Shown: positions 36,635 to 45,911, counted from the first letter of the stretch. The stretch: 64,000 nucleotides of DNA from Kerstersia gyiorum (GCF_004216755.1 NZ_SGWZ01000006.1:62001-126000); one strand, 5' to 3'. Numbers and translations are program-made. Notes: generated by a model not told the origin, from the letters alone.

Positions 36635-37900
36635 ATGAAAAATGACAAGACCTGCATCATCGTCGGTGCCGGGATGCTCGGCCTGTGCTCCGCGCTGGAG
36701 TTCCTCAAGCGCGGCTACCAGGTCACCCTGGTCGACCAGGACGAGCCCGGCCTGGGCGCCACCTTCGGCAATGCCGGTTTCATCGCCACCGAACTGGTGG
36801 ACCCGCTTTCTACCTGGAGCACCATCAAGAGCGCTCCGGCCCTGCTGATGCGCCGCCATGGCGCACTGGCCGTGCCAGCCGCCAACCTGGGCAACAGTCT
36901 GCCCTGGATGACGCGCTTCGCACTGGCAGCCCGCCCGGCCCAGGTGGCCCATGCCCGTTCGGCGCTGGCCTGGATCAACCGCCAGGCCGTACCGGCCTGG
37001 CAACGCATTCTGGCCGACGAAAACCTGGCCGGGCATCTGGTGGCTTCGCATTATCTGCGCGTCTGGGAAAACGCCTCGGGACAGGCGGCCGCAGCGCAGG
37101 AAGCCGAGTTCTACCAGAAATGGGGCATAGAGGCCCGGCTGATCGGCAAGGAAGAAACCGCCAGCGTGGAGCCGGCTTTGCGCGAAACCATCAATCATGC
37201 GGTCGTACTGCCCCATGCCCATCGCCTGCAGGACCCCTACTGGCTGGCCCAGGCGCTGTTCGCGGCCTTCCGCCAGCGTGGCGGCAACTTCATCAAGCAT
37301 GCCGTCAGCCGCATACGCGCCGAAAACGGCCAGGTCCGAGTCAGCGCTGGACAGGACATTCTGGCCGGGCAGGCCCTGGTATGCGCCGGTGCCTACAGCG
37401 CCCGCCTGCTGCGCCAGTTCGGCGTCAGCATTCCCCTGATGGCCGAACGCGGCTACCACCTGCACCTGCCTGAAACACGAGACCTGCTGCAGGGGCCGAT
37501 CTGCTCGGCAGACCGCAATGTCTTCATCAGCCAACTCGACAGCGGCCTGCGCATCGTGGGTTTCAGCGAACTGGGCGGCGTGGACCTGCCGCCCCAGCCG
37601 GCCCGCTTCGATTCGCTGCGCCATCACCTGGGCGGCATTCTGCCCCAGACCCGCACCGCGCTACCCGCCGCCGACGAATGGATGGGCCGACGCCCGACGT
37701 TGCCCGATTCGCTGCCGGTCATCGACACGCACCCGCACCACCCCAATATCGGTTTTGCCTTCGGCCACCAGCACATGGGCATCACGCTGGCCGCCATCTC
37801 CGCTCAGCTCATCAGCCAGAAGATGAGCGCCGGCACCTCTCCCAAGGAGCTTTCCCCCTACGCCGTCACCCGCTTCAAGATGGCCGGCAGCTTCTCCTGA
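36635..37900 (+). CDS. DadA-like FAD-dependent amino-acid oxidoreductase
   Basis: 421 residues of the DAO family. FAD motif IIVGAGMLGLCSALEFLKRG (about 8-27), GATFGNAGFIATELVDP as in DadA, and C-terminal FAD contact FAFGHQHMGITLA. It differs clearly from the dadA at 24.9 kb, so the substrate is probably another D-amino acid, or hydroxyproline or pipecolate-type. It follows the cyclodeaminase-like gene by 78 bases and precedes brnQ. The ATG at 36635 is used; an ATG 4 bases earlier is out of frame. Confidence 0.85.
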   Translation: MKNDKTCIIVGAGMLGLCSALEFLKRGYQVTLVDQDEPGLGATFGNAGFIATELVDPLSTWSTIKSAPALLMRRHGALAVPAANLGNSLPWMTRFALAARPAQVAHARSALAWINRQAVPAWQRILADENLAGHLVASHYLRVWENASGQAAAAQEAEFYQKWGIEARLIGKEETASVEPALRETINHAVVLPHAHRLQDPYWLAQALFAAFRQRGGNFIKHAVSRIRAENGQVRVSAGQDILAGQALVCAGAYSARLLRQFGVSIPLMAERGYHLHLPETRDLLQGPICSADRNVFISQLDSGLRIVGFSELGGVDLPPQPARFDSLRHHLGGILPQTRTALPAADEWMGRRPTLPDSLPVIDTHPHHPNIGFAFGHQHMGITLAAISAQLISQKMSAGTSPKELSPYAVTRFKMAGSFS

Positions 37901-37993
37901 AGCGCCCTGCCACAGCGGCATTCCCGTCTTTCAAACCGCAAGCTTGCTGCACACCAGTCGCTGAGTCCGGCTCCGGCACTGCCCGCCGTATCC

Positions 37994-38014
37994 GGCCGCT
38001 CATGCGGCCTTTCC
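37994..38014 (+). terminator. Small hairpin before brnQ
   Basis: GGCCGC-TCAT-GCGGCC followed by TTTCC, 27 bases before the brnQ start. It could be a weak terminator of the upstream genes or a leader hairpin. Confidence 0.35.
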
Positions 38015-38036
38015 AATAAAAACAGGTACACCGAAC

Positions 38037-39392
38037 ATGTCCCAACCCATCAGCTTCCGGCAGTTCCTTGCACTATCGTTTTTCCTGTTTTCCATGTTCC
38101 TGGGCGCAGGCAACATCATCTTCGCCCCTCCGCTGGGCCAGGCCGCCGGCACCAATACCTGGGTCGCCATGTCGGGCTTCCTGATCACCGGCGTGGGCCT
38201 GGTCTTGCTGGCCATCATGGCGCTCTCGATTTCCGGCGGCAGCGTCGAGAAACTGTCGGGCCGGGTCAGCCCAGGCTTTGCCGTGTTCTTTTCCATCCTG
38301 CTGTTCATGACGCTGGGCCCGATTTACGTGGTGCCCCGTACCGCAGCCGTGGTGTATGAAATCACCGTGACGCCCTTCCTCTCGGAAAATATCGTCGCCA
38401 ATTACATGCAATGGGCCTTGCTGGTGTTTTCCGTGCTGTTCATCTGGGCCACGATCTACCTGTCGCTGGAACCCAAGAAGTTCGTCAAGCGCATCGGCAA
38501 TATCCTGACGCCCATCTTCCTTATCCTGCTGCTGGTCATTGTGCTGGTCGCCTACTTCGACCCCATCGGCGATTTCCGCGAACCTTCCGGCCCGTATATC
38601 GACTTTGCCTTCAGCAAGGGCTTCACGCAGGGCTACTACACCATGGATGTGCTGGCCGCCTTCGTGTTCGGCAAGATCTTCCTGGACGCCGCGCATTACG
38701 CCGGCATCGACGCCAAGCACATGACCGGCCTGTTCGTGCGCTCCGGCATTTTCGCCGTGGTGGCACTCGCCCTGATCCAGCTGTCCCTGGCCGGCATGGG
38801 CGCCAGCAGCGCCAGCGTGCTGGGTGTCTCCAGCAACGGCGGCGAAGCGCTGACGCGTATCGTTGACCTGCTGATGGGCCGCCTGGGCGTCGTGATGCTC
38901 GCAACCGTCATTTTCCTCACGGGCCTGACGACGGCCATCGCCTGCCTGGCTTCCGTCGCCGAATACTTCAGTCGTATTTTCCCCAGCCTGACCTATCGTG
39001 CCTGGGTCATCCTGTTGGGCCTGCTGAGCCTGGTGATCACCAACTTCGGCCTGACCACCATCCTGACCTTCGCCTCGCCCGTCCTGCTGTTCCTGTACCC
39101 GATCGCCATCACGCTGATCGTGCTGGTGTTCGCCAACAAATGGTTCGGCGGCCGCCAGGCGGTCTACATCGGCGCAGTCACGGGCGCGGCCATCATGGGC
39201 CTCATCGACGGCCTGAACGACATCAAGCTGCTGCCTGCCCATGTGGCAGAAACCCTGCGCCAAAACCTGCCGCTGTATGACAACGGCCTGGGCTGGATCG
39301 TCGTAGCGCTGGCGGGCGCCCTGCTCGGCCTGCTGTTCTCGGTACTGTTCAAGTCCGGCGGACAGCGCTACGTCAACCAGCACATCGGCTGA
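38037..39392 (+). CDS. brnQ: BrnQ, branched-chain amino-acid transporter (LIVCS)
   Basis: 451 residues with 12 predicted membrane helices. The N-terminal family motif LFSMFLGAGNIIFAPPLGQAAG is split around residues 14-35. Family members import leucine, isoleucine and valine with sodium or protons. It follows the cyclodeaminase-like and DadA-like genes on the same strand, so it may be part of that amino-acid module. A hairpin separates its end from the convergent livF. Confidence 0.93.
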   Translation: MSQPISFRQFLALSFFLFSMFLGAGNIIFAPPLGQAAGTNTWVAMSGFLITGVGLVLLAIMALSISGGSVEKLSGRVSPGFAVFFSILLFMTLGPIYVVPRTAAVVYEITVTPFLSENIVANYMQWALLVFSVLFIWATIYLSLEPKKFVKRIGNILTPIFLILLLVIVLVAYFDPIGDFREPSGPYIDFAFSKGFTQGYYTMDVLAAFVFGKIFLDAAHYAGIDAKHMTGLFVRSGIFAVVALALIQLSLAGMGASSASVLGVSSNGGEALTRIVDLLMGRLGVVMLATVIFLTGLTTAIACLASVAEYFSRIFPSLTYRAWVILLGLLSLVITNFGLTTILTFASPVLLFLYPIAITLIVLVFANKWFGGRQAVYIGAVTGAAIMGLIDGLNDIKLLPAHVAETLRQNLPLYDNGLGWIVVALAGALLGLLFSVLFKSGGQRYVNQHIG

Positions 39393-39400
39393 CACCAGCC

Positions 39401-39439
39401 ACGGCCGGGTGCCGGGGAATGGTCCCGGCGCCTGGCCGT
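39401..39439. terminator. Hairpin between convergent brnQ and livF
   Basis: ACGGCCGGGTGCCGGG faces CCCGGCGCCTGGCCGT with wobble pairs, filling the 48-base gap between the two stop codons. No T-run; likely but not certain as a bidirectional terminator. Confidence 0.5.
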
Positions 39440-39440
39440 C

Positions 39441-40220
39441 TCAGCCCGACACCAGGGCGCGCTGGTGCCTGCCGGCCGCGCCCAGATACGTTTCCACGAT
39501 GCGCGGATCATGCGCCAGCTCACTGGCCGGACCGTGCATCGCGACTCGCCCCAGTTCCAGCACATAAGCGTAGTCCGCCACGTTCAGTGCGGCGCGCGCG
39601 TTCTGCTCCACCAGCAGAATGGAAACACCGCGCTGGCGCAGTTCCACCAGAATACGGAAGATATCGCGCACGATGAGGGGCGCCAGCCCCAGGCTGGGTT
39701 CGTCGAGCATCAGCAGGCGCGGGCGCCCCATCAAGGCCCGCCCTACCGCCAGCATCTGGCGCTCACCGCCGGACAGCGTCCCGGCTTCCTGCTGGCGGCG
39801 CTCCTTCAGACGCGGGAACAGGGCATAGACTTCCTCCAGCGCCTGCATGCGTTCCTGACGAGCCTGACGGCGGAAGCGGAACGTCCCCAGTTCGAGGTTG
39901 TCCTCGACGCTCATGCTGGCGAACAGCGCACGCGTTTCCGGCACCAGGGCGATCCCCCGCGCCACATGCTGCTCCACGCCCTCATCCAGCAGTTCCTCGC
40001 CCTCGAAGCACACGCTGCCGGTGGCCGGCAGCACGCCCATCAGGGCGGCCAGTGTGGTCGTCTTGCCTGCGCCGTTCGGGCCTATCACCGTCACGATCTG
40101 GCCCTGGCGCACCTCCAGGCTGACATCCGAAACTGCTGCGATATGCCCATATGCGGCGCCCAGGCCGCGCACGCTCAGCAGGGCGGCGTTCGTTGCATCC
40201 TGTGCTTCCGGTGTGTTCAT
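39441..40220 (-). CDS. livF: LivF, branched-chain amino-acid ABC transporter ATPase
   Basis: 259 residues: Walker A GPNGAGKTTT, signature LSGGERQMLAVGRAL, Walker B LLMLDEPSLGLAP. The last two are the typical LivF wording. It overlaps the fused livM-livG by 4 bases (ATGA). It pairs with the LivG domain to power uptake of branched-chain amino acids or related compounds. Last gene of the operon livK-livH-livMG-livF. Confidence 0.93.
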   Translation of the reverse strand: MNTPEAQDATNAALLSVRGLGAAYGHIAAVSDVSLEVRQGQIVTVIGPNGAGKTTTLAALMGVLPATGSVCFEGEELLDEGVEQHVARGIALVPETRALFASMSVEDNLELGTFRFRRQARQERMQALEEVYALFPRLKERRQQEAGTLSGGERQMLAVGRALMGRPRLLMLDEPSLGLAPLIVRDIFRILVELRQRGVSILLVEQNARAALNVADYAYVLELGRVAMHGPASELAHDPRIVETYLGAAGRHQRALVSG

Positions 40221-42028
40221 TCCTCCACTCCTCCCAGGTATGCGCGCAGTACCGCCGGATCGCGCTGCACCTCTTCGGGCAGGCCTTCGGCAATCCGCTG
40301 CCCGAACTCCATCACTACCACGCGGTCCACCAGGCCCATCACGAAATCCATATCGTGCTCGACCAGCAGCACCGCCACGCCTTCGGCGCGCAGCTTGCGC
40401 AGCAAGACCGCCAGCGCTTCCTTTTCCTTGTGGCGCAAGCCCGCTGCCGGTTCATCCAGCAACAGCAGGCAGGGGTCGGCGCACAGCGCACGGGCAATTT
40501 CCAGGATACGCTGCTGGCCCAGCGCCAGGCTGCCTGCCGGCCGGCCCAGGAATTCACCCAGGCCCACGCGTTCAAGCTGCTGCCTGGCTTCGTTGAGCAA
40601 GGCGGCCTCGTCCGCGCCGTCCAAGCGCAGCGCCGACGCAAAGACACCCTTGCTGCCGCGCAAATGTGCGCCCAACGCGGTATTTTCCAGCACCGTCATG
40701 TCCGGCAACAGCTTCACGTGTTGAAAGGTTCGCGCCAGCCCCGCCGCAGCAAGCGCGGGCGGCCGCTGGCCGTTGATGCGGCGGCCACGGAACATCACTT
40801 CGCCTTCATCCGGCGTATCCACGCCGGACACCAGGTTGAAAAGCGTGCTCTTGCCGGCGCCGTTGGGCCCGATCACCGCCAGGATTTCACCGGAGGCAAT
40901 GCGCAGCGACATGTTCCGGTTGGCCACCAGGCCGCCAAAGCGGCGCGTCACGCCCCGCACGTCCAGGATAAGCTCGCCGGGCTCGGGGTGCGGCCGCCTA
41001 GGCAAGGCAGGCGTGGCGGCGCTCGCAGCCGGCAGGCGCTCCAGGCCGGGCGCGGACGGTTGCTTCCGCCCCAGGCGCCGCGCCAGCGCGGACCAAATGC
41101 CGCCAGGCCAGCGCTGGATGACCAGCACGATCAGCAGACCGAAGACAATGCTCTCGAAATTGCCGCTGCGGCCCAGCAATTGCGGCAACCAGTCCTGCAG
41201 CCATTCGCGCAGCAGGACCACTGCGGCAGACCCTGCCACGGCGCCCCACAGGCTGCCCACGCCGCCCAGCAGGGCCATGAACAGGTAGTCGATGCCGGCC
41301 TGGACGCTGAATGGCGCCGGGCTGACGAACCGTTGGGTATAGGCGTACAGCCAGCCCGATAGGGCCGCGAGGCCTGCCGACACCAGGAACACCGTCATTT
41401 TGGCGTGAAAGATATCTACGCCCATGGACGCCGCCATGTCCTGCCCGCCACGCAGCGCACGAATCGCCCGCCCGGTGCGCGAAGCCAGCAGGTTCCGCGC
41501 CAGCCAGATGGCCAGCAGCACACAGACCCATATCAGGTAATACATGCGTGGCCCGTCGCCGAACTCGAAGCCGGCGATCCGCAAGGGCGGCAGGTCGGGA
41601 ATCCCGGAATGCCCGCCCAGGCCGTCCAGCGTCCCGAACAGGTAATAGAAGGACATGCCCCAGGCAATGGTTCCCAGCGGCAGATAGTGGCCCGACAACC
41701 TAAGCGTCAGTTGCCCCAGCACGAACGCCAGCAGCAGCGTCACGGCGATGCCGGCCAGCAGCGCCAGCCAGGGTGAACCGAGCCGCGCCCCAAGGTCCAG
41801 CGTCGAAGGCGCGACCAGCACAGCCGTCGCATAGGCCCCCACGCCCACGAAAGCAGCCTGGCCGAAACTGGTCATGCCGGCCACGCCGGTCAGAAGCACC
41901 AGGCCGAGCGTCGCCAGCGCGAACATGCCGATATTGTTGAGCAGCGTCACATAGAAGGCGGGCACCAGCAGCGGCAGCACCAGCAGCACCAGCAGGCCGG
42001 CAGGCAACCAGGGAGAAAACTTGCGCAT
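40217..42028 (-). CDS. livM-livG: Fused LivM permease and LivG ATPase
   Basis: 603 residues. About 1-310: LivM-type permease, about eight membrane helices, with GQAAFVGVGAYATA and the coupling loop ALRGGQDMAASMGVD. A Pro/Ala linker (about 315-350), then a LivG-type ATPase (about 355-603): Walker A GPNGAGKSTLF, LivG signature LALGQQRILEIARAL, Walker B LLLLDEPAAGL and the LivG end VVMEFGQRIAEG. In E. coli these are two genes. The fusion fixes one ATPase to the permease; this layout is known among Burkholderiales. Confidence 0.92.
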   Translation of the reverse strand: MRKFSPWLPAGLLVLLVLPLLVPAFYVTLLNNIGMFALATLGLVLLTGVAGMTSFGQAAFVGVGAYATAVLVAPSTLDLGARLGSPWLALLAGIAVTLLLAFVLGQLTLRLSGHYLPLGTIAWGMSFYYLFGTLDGLGGHSGIPDLPPLRIAGFEFGDGPRMYYLIWVCVLLAIWLARNLLASRTGRAIRALRGGQDMAASMGVDIFHAKMTVFLVSAGLAALSGWLYAYTQRFVSPAPFSVQAGIDYLFMALLGGVGSLWGAVAGSAAVVLLREWLQDWLPQLLGRSGNFESIVFGLLIVLVIQRWPGGIWSALARRLGRKQPSAPGLERLPAASAATPALPRRPHPEPGELILDVRGVTRRFGGLVANRNMSLRIASGEILAVIGPNGAGKSTLFNLVSGVDTPDEGEVMFRGRRINGQRPPALAAAGLARTFQHVKLLPDMTVLENTALGAHLRGSKGVFASALRLDGADEAALLNEARQQLERVGLGEFLGRPAGSLALGQQRILEIARALCADPCLLLLDEPAAGLRHKEKEALAVLLRKLRAEGVAVLLVEHDMDFVMGLVDRVVVMEFGQRIAEGLPEEVQRDPAVLRAYLGGVEE

Positions 42029-42029
42029 G

Positions 42030-43085
42030 TCAGTGTTCCTCTTCCTGGCGGCTATTGAGCGACCGCCACAGCAGGAACGGCAGGATCAGTGTAAATACGA
42101 TCACTTCCTTGTAATTGCTGGCCCAGAAGGTGGAAAAGGCTTCGGCCAGGCCAACAATGATGGCGCCGGCAGCGGCCACCGGATAGCTTGCCAGGCCGCC
42201 GATAATGGCGCCGACGAATCCCTTCAGGCTGATCAGGAAACCGGAGTCGTAGTAGAGCGTGGTCAGCGGCGCGACCATGATGCCGGAAAGTGCGCACAGG
42301 AAAGCGGCCAGCCCAAAACTGATGCGGCCCGCCAGCATCGGCGAAATGCCCATGAGCTGCGCGCCCATACGGTTCACCGCCGTGGCGCGCAGGGCCTTGC
42401 CATACAGCGTACGGGTGGAAAGCAGGTAGAGCGCGCAAATGGCGACGCAGGACAGGCCCAGCACCCACAGAGTCTGGCTATTGATATAGACCATGCCCAG
42501 CTCCAGGCCTTCCTCGGAGAACGGCTCGGTGCGCATTCCTTCCGGCCCGAAGACCAGCAGTCCGACGCCAACCAGACTGACGTGCACCGCAATCGCGATA
42601 ATCATCAGCAGCAAGCCGGACGCATGGGCCACGGGTTGAAAAAACAGGCGATACATCAAGGGGCCCAGCGGCGTGATGGCGGCCAGGGTCAGCAACGCCT
42701 GCACGCCCATGGGCAGGGACGCCAGCGGCAGCCAGGCCAGCAGTATCACCAGCGCCACCGCATAGGCCGGCATAGTACAGAGCCGCAACAGGGCGCGGCC
42801 CAGGGGTACACGGCGCTGGCGGCGGCGCGCCCGCTTCCACAAATCCCAGCCATCAGCCGCCGCTCCCAGCAATGCCAAGGCCAGAACCAGCCAGCCGATG
42901 GCAACCTGGCCAGACTGAATGGCGGCCATGGTCAGTGCGCTGAAGGCGACGAATTCGCCCAGGGGGATCAGCAGCACCCGTGTCACGGAGAACACCAGGA
43001 TGATGGACAGCGCCACCAGGGCGTAGATCGCCCCATTGCTGATACCGTCCTGGCCCAGCAGGACGATGATTTGCGGATTCAACAT
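42030..43085 (-). CDS. livH: LivH-type ABC permease
   Basis: 351 residues, longer than E. coli LivH (308) because a basic cytoplasmic segment (about 78-105, WKRARRRQRRVPLGRALLR) is inserted after the second or third helix. Conserved LivH parts include GISNGAIYALVALSIILVF at the N-terminus and YGKALRATAVNRMGAQLMGI, the ATPase coupling loop. One base separates its TGA from the livMG ATG. Confidence 0.92.
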   Translation of the reverse strand: MLNPQIIVLLGQDGISNGAIYALVALSIILVFSVTRVLLIPLGEFVAFSALTMAAIQSGQVAIGWLVLALALLGAAADGWDLWKRARRRQRRVPLGRALLRLCTMPAYAVALVILLAWLPLASLPMGVQALLTLAAITPLGPLMYRLFFQPVAHASGLLLMIIAIAVHVSLVGVGLLVFGPEGMRTEPFSEEGLELGMVYINSQTLWVLGLSCVAICALYLLSTRTLYGKALRATAVNRMGAQLMGISPMLAGRISFGLAAFLCALSGIMVAPLTTLYYDSGFLISLKGFVGAIIGGLASYPVAAAGAIIVGLAEAFSTFWASNYKEVIVFTLILPFLLWRSLNSRQEEEH

Positions 43086-43194
43086 ATCGGTAGACTGATG
43101 GCGCGCCCGCCGCTGCTTGCGACAGCCCGGGCGGACGCGCGGGGTTTCACGGACGGCCGGGCCTGGAACACGGCCCGGCGTCTTGCTGCACGCC

Positions 43195-44340
43195 TTATTC
43201 CCGCACCAGGTGCCAGGCGCCGTCCTTGACCGTGATCAGTTCGCGGCCGCGTTCGTCAAAGCCGCTGTGATCCTGCGGCGTCATGTTGTACACCCCCTGG
43301 GTGGCCGGCAATTCACGGATCTGTTCGAGCGCGTCACGCAACGCCTGGCGGAACTCCGCCGTGCCCGGCTGGCCGGCTTGCGCCGCCACTGGAATCGCCG
43401 CCTGCAGCAACAGGCCGGCATCATAGACATTGGCGCCGAACGTTGCGGGCTCCTGGCCGTACTTCGCCTTGTAGGCGTCGATGTACTGACGGGCCACCGC
43501 CTTGGACGGATGCGTGTCCGGCACTTCGTCCATCACCAGCATCAGGCTGGCGGCCAGGATGGTGCCCTCCACTTTCTTGCCGCCCAGCTTGAGGAAATCG
43601 TTCAGCGCGGCGCCGTGGGTCTGGTAGATCTGGCCGCGGTAGCGCTGGTCGGCCAGCGTGGTCTGGGGCAGCACGGAAGAACTGCCCGGCGCGCCCACCA
43701 GGATGGCATCGGGCTTGGCCGAAATCAGCTTGATCGCCTGCGCGGTCAGCGAGGTATCCTGGCGCTGGAAGCTTTCGGTGGCAACGATCTCGATACCGGC
43801 CTTGCCTGCCTGGTCCTTGATCACCGCCAGCCAGCTTTCACCATAGGGATCGGCCGTGCCAATGAAGCCCAGCGTCTTGACGCCGGTGCGCACCATATGG
43901 TCCACCAGCGCCGACGCGATCACGTCGTCGTTCTGCGTGGTCTTGAACACCCACTTCTTCTGTTCCGTCATCGGCTGGATCACCGAAGCGCTGCCCACCG
44001 GGGCCAGCATGGGTACGCCGGCCTCGGCCACGACCGGAATGACGGCCAGGGAGCTGGGCGTGCCGCTGGTACCAATGATGGCATCCACGCCGTCGGCGAT
44101 CAGCTTCTTGTAGGCCGTCACGGCCGCCGTGGGATTGCTGGCGTCATCCAGCGAAATGTATTCAATGCTGAGATCGCCTGCCTGGGTCGGCATCAGGTCT
44201 ATCGTGTTCTTCTGGGGAATGCCCACCATCGCCACAGGCCCCGAGGAAGACGTCACCACACCGACCTTGACCTGGGCCTGCGCCCCCGCTGCCAGAAACA
44301 GCCCGGCCAGCAGGCCGCACAGCATGCGTTGCTTTTTCAT
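43195..44340 (-). CDS. livK: Branched-chain amino-acid ABC transporter binding protein
   Basis: 381 residues from ATG 44340. Two ATGs lie 6 bases apart; the SD GGAGA sits directly against the upstream one (44346) but 7-8 bases from this one, so this is chosen. A signal peptide ends at AGAQA (about residue 20), then a Peripla_BP_6 two-lobed fold begins KVGVVTSSSGPVAMVG. It delivers substrate to LivH/LivMG/LivF. Ligand not certain: this fold also serves amides, aromatic acids and other compounds. Confidence 0.9.
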   Translation of the reverse strand: MKKQRMLCGLLAGLFLAAGAQAQVKVGVVTSSSGPVAMVGIPQKNTIDLMPTQAGDLSIEYISLDDASNPTAAVTAYKKLIADGVDAIIGTSGTPSSLAVIPVVAEAGVPMLAPVGSASVIQPMTEQKKWVFKTTQNDDVIASALVDHMVRTGVKTLGFIGTADPYGESWLAVIKDQAGKAGIEIVATESFQRQDTSLTAQAIKLISAKPDAILVGAPGSSSVLPQTTLADQRYRGQIYQTHGAALNDFLKLGGKKVEGTILAASLMLVMDEVPDTHPSKAVARQYIDAYKAKYGQEPATFGANVYDAGLLLQAAIPVAAQAGQPGTAEFRQALRDALEQIRELPATQGVYNMTPQDHSGFDERGRELITVKDGAWHLVRE

Positions 44341-44516
44341 CTTCATTCTCCGATAGGCAGGCAGCAGCCCCATGGCCGGTTGCCGGATTTTCAAGCTAAG
44401 CCCGTCATTCTGCCATGCCCGTGGCCCACGGACGCCGGCCGCCAATCAACGGACAGGGAGAAATTCTGCAACACAAGCGCTGCGGCAACAAGTCCGGCCG
44501 CCTGCCGACCCGGCTT

Positions 44517-44990
44517 TCAGGCATCGTGCAGGTTGTTGAACATCTGTTCGAGCATCTGGTTCAGGCGGGCAATCTTGACCGAAGACAAGCCACTGAAGCC
44601 CTGGGCAAAGACCTGCGCCGTGGCGTCGCGCATCTCGGTAATCATCTGCTGGCCGCGTTCGGTCAGCGCCACGATGGTCACGCGCCCGTCCTGGGCGGAC
44701 GTCATGGTATCCACCAGGCCATCGGCCTTCATGCGGTAGACAATTTTGGTAATGGTGGAAAGCTTGGCCACGGCATGCAGGGCGATTTCCGACATGCTGG
44801 AGGTGCCGTTCTCTTTCAGGATGAACAGGACGCGCCACGTGGGCACGTCGGCCCCTACCTTGCGCAGGGCCTTTTCCATGCGCTGCACGTACAGGTTATT
44901 CAGGCGTGCGACCCAGTAGAAAGGAAAGTCTTCCTTGACGAATTCCTCGCTGACGGGGTTGAAGCGACTCACTCTTTTATTGATGGTCAT
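44517..44990 (-). CDS. MarR-family transcriptional regulator
   Basis: 157 residues with the winged-helix MarR fold: LPRKVGADVPTWRVLFIL-type first helices (about 40-60), recognition region SMSEIALHAVAKLSTITKIVYRM, wing TSAQDGRVTIVALTERGQ. It lies upstream of the liv operon on the same strand (176 bases before livK), so it may regulate substrate uptake, with an aromatic acid a usual MarR ligand. Confidence 0.9.
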   Translation of the reverse strand: MTINKRVSRFNPVSEEFVKEDFPFYWVARLNNLYVQRMEKALRKVGADVPTWRVLFILKENGTSSMSEIALHAVAKLSTITKIVYRMKADGLVDTMTSAQDGRVTIVALTERGQQMITEMRDATAQVFAQGFSGLSSVKIARLNQMLEQMFNNLHDA

Positions 44991-45055
44991 TCGGCGGCAC
45001 CAGGGTAAACCGCCTCCAGCGCTACCCCAGGAGGCGTTCTGTCAGGGCAATGGCG

Positions 45056-45182
45056 CGAAAACGCCGGCCATCATGCCGGCGCCTGGCGCCACCATACGGT
45101 AGCGCCTTCGGCGCCGTATGGACACCGCCACGCTGCTTGCCGGTTCGCGAACCGGGGCAGCGCTCAGGCGCGTGGTCAGGCA
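45056..45182 (+). repeat. Dispersed three-hairpin repeat, copy B
   Basis: Hairpins in the same order and spacing as copy A (19812-19940): CGCCGGC/GCCGGCG (45062-45081); CCATACGG...GCGCC/GGCGCCGTATGG (45092-45121); and CCGGTTCG/CGAACCGG (45140-45155). The tail is GTGGTCAGGCA, ending at 45182. The middle hairpin and tail match copy A almost base for base; the outer hairpins differ in sequence but keep full pairing. It fills the gap between the DUF423 gene and the MarR gene. Confidence 0.65.
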
Positions 45183-45253
45183 TTCTATCGCGGCCAGGGG
45201 CTTCGCGTGCCTGAACCTGCGCCGGCCGCCCCGGATGCGGGGCAGCCACCGGA

Positions 45254-45664
45254 TCAGCTGGCCTTGGCTTCGTTGCCGCCGCGCAGGCCGGCCAGGCCGA
45301 TGAAAATCCAGCCGATCAGGTAGAACATGCCGCCGACCGGCACCATGTTGGGCAGGAAACGGGCCTGGTTCAGCGTGTTGAAATAAATCAGGCCGGAGAA
45401 CAGCAGGATGCCCAGCGCGAAGCAGATGCCGGCGATGCCGGCAAGCTTGCCGGGGTTGCCCAGGCGGAACCAGAGCGCCACGCCGAACAGGGCCAAGGCG
45501 TGGAACATGTTGTATTCCACTGCGGAGCTCATGGAAACGATAGCGGCCTGCAGGCTTTCCTCAGGCACAAAGGAAGCCAGCCCGTGCGCCTTGATGGAGC
45601 CCATGAGCACTCCCAGAACTCCCGCGATGGCGGACAGCACAAACCAGAGACGGCTGCATTTCAT
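45254..45664 (-). CDS. DUF423 (YgdD-like) inner-membrane protein
   Basis: 136 residues with four hydrophobic segments and the family pattern: GSIKAHGL after the first helix, SSAVEYNMFHALALFGVAL in the second, GILLFSGLIYF in the third, and MVPVGGMFYLIGWIFIGLAGL at the end. Function of DUF423 is not established. It stands alone between the repeat and the divergent uvrA. Confidence 0.9.
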   Translation of the reverse strand: MKCSRLWFVLSAIAGVLGVLMGSIKAHGLASFVPEESLQAAIVSMSSAVEYNMFHALALFGVALWFRLGNPGKLAGIAGICFALGILLFSGLIYFNTLNQARFLPNMVPVGGMFYLIGWIFIGLAGLRGGNEAKAS

Positions 45665-45891
45665 ATCGAACCCTTAAGACGTGAAAGATGATGGGAAAAC
45701 CGGCGCGCCATCAGTGGTCGGGCGCCTATGTCCGTCCATGCCGCCGTTTCCGTATGATACGGTCGATACGGGCGGCCTGGCGGTTGCGCAGCGATTGTAG
45801 TCAGGCCCGCGAGCTTGTGACATTTAGCCATGGCTCAACTTTGGCAAGAAATCTATAGCTGTATGTGAAGCGTTCGCCGGTCCCGCCGGAT

Positions 45892-45911
45892 TACTGTTTA
45901 TTTTTACAGTC
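45892..45911. promoter_or_regulatory. LexA (SOS) box before uvrA
   Basis: TACTGTTTATTTTTACAGTC contains the canonical CTGT-N8-ACAG (45894-45909) and is a near-perfect match to the proteobacterial LexA operator. It is 54 bases upstream of the uvrA ATG, in a 299-base gap that also serves the divergent DUF423 gene. It predicts DNA-damage induction of uvrA, and possibly of the coupled pabB and pabC. Confidence 0.85.

Noticed and set aside
38073..39395. Minus-strand frame of 440 codons antisense to brnQ
   Set aside because: His/Gln/Asp-rich product typical of antisense of a membrane protein gene; brnQ is certain.
43117..44739. Plus-strand frame of 540 codons across livK and the MarR gene end
   Set aside because: Spans two supported genes on the opposite strand; no domain recognised.
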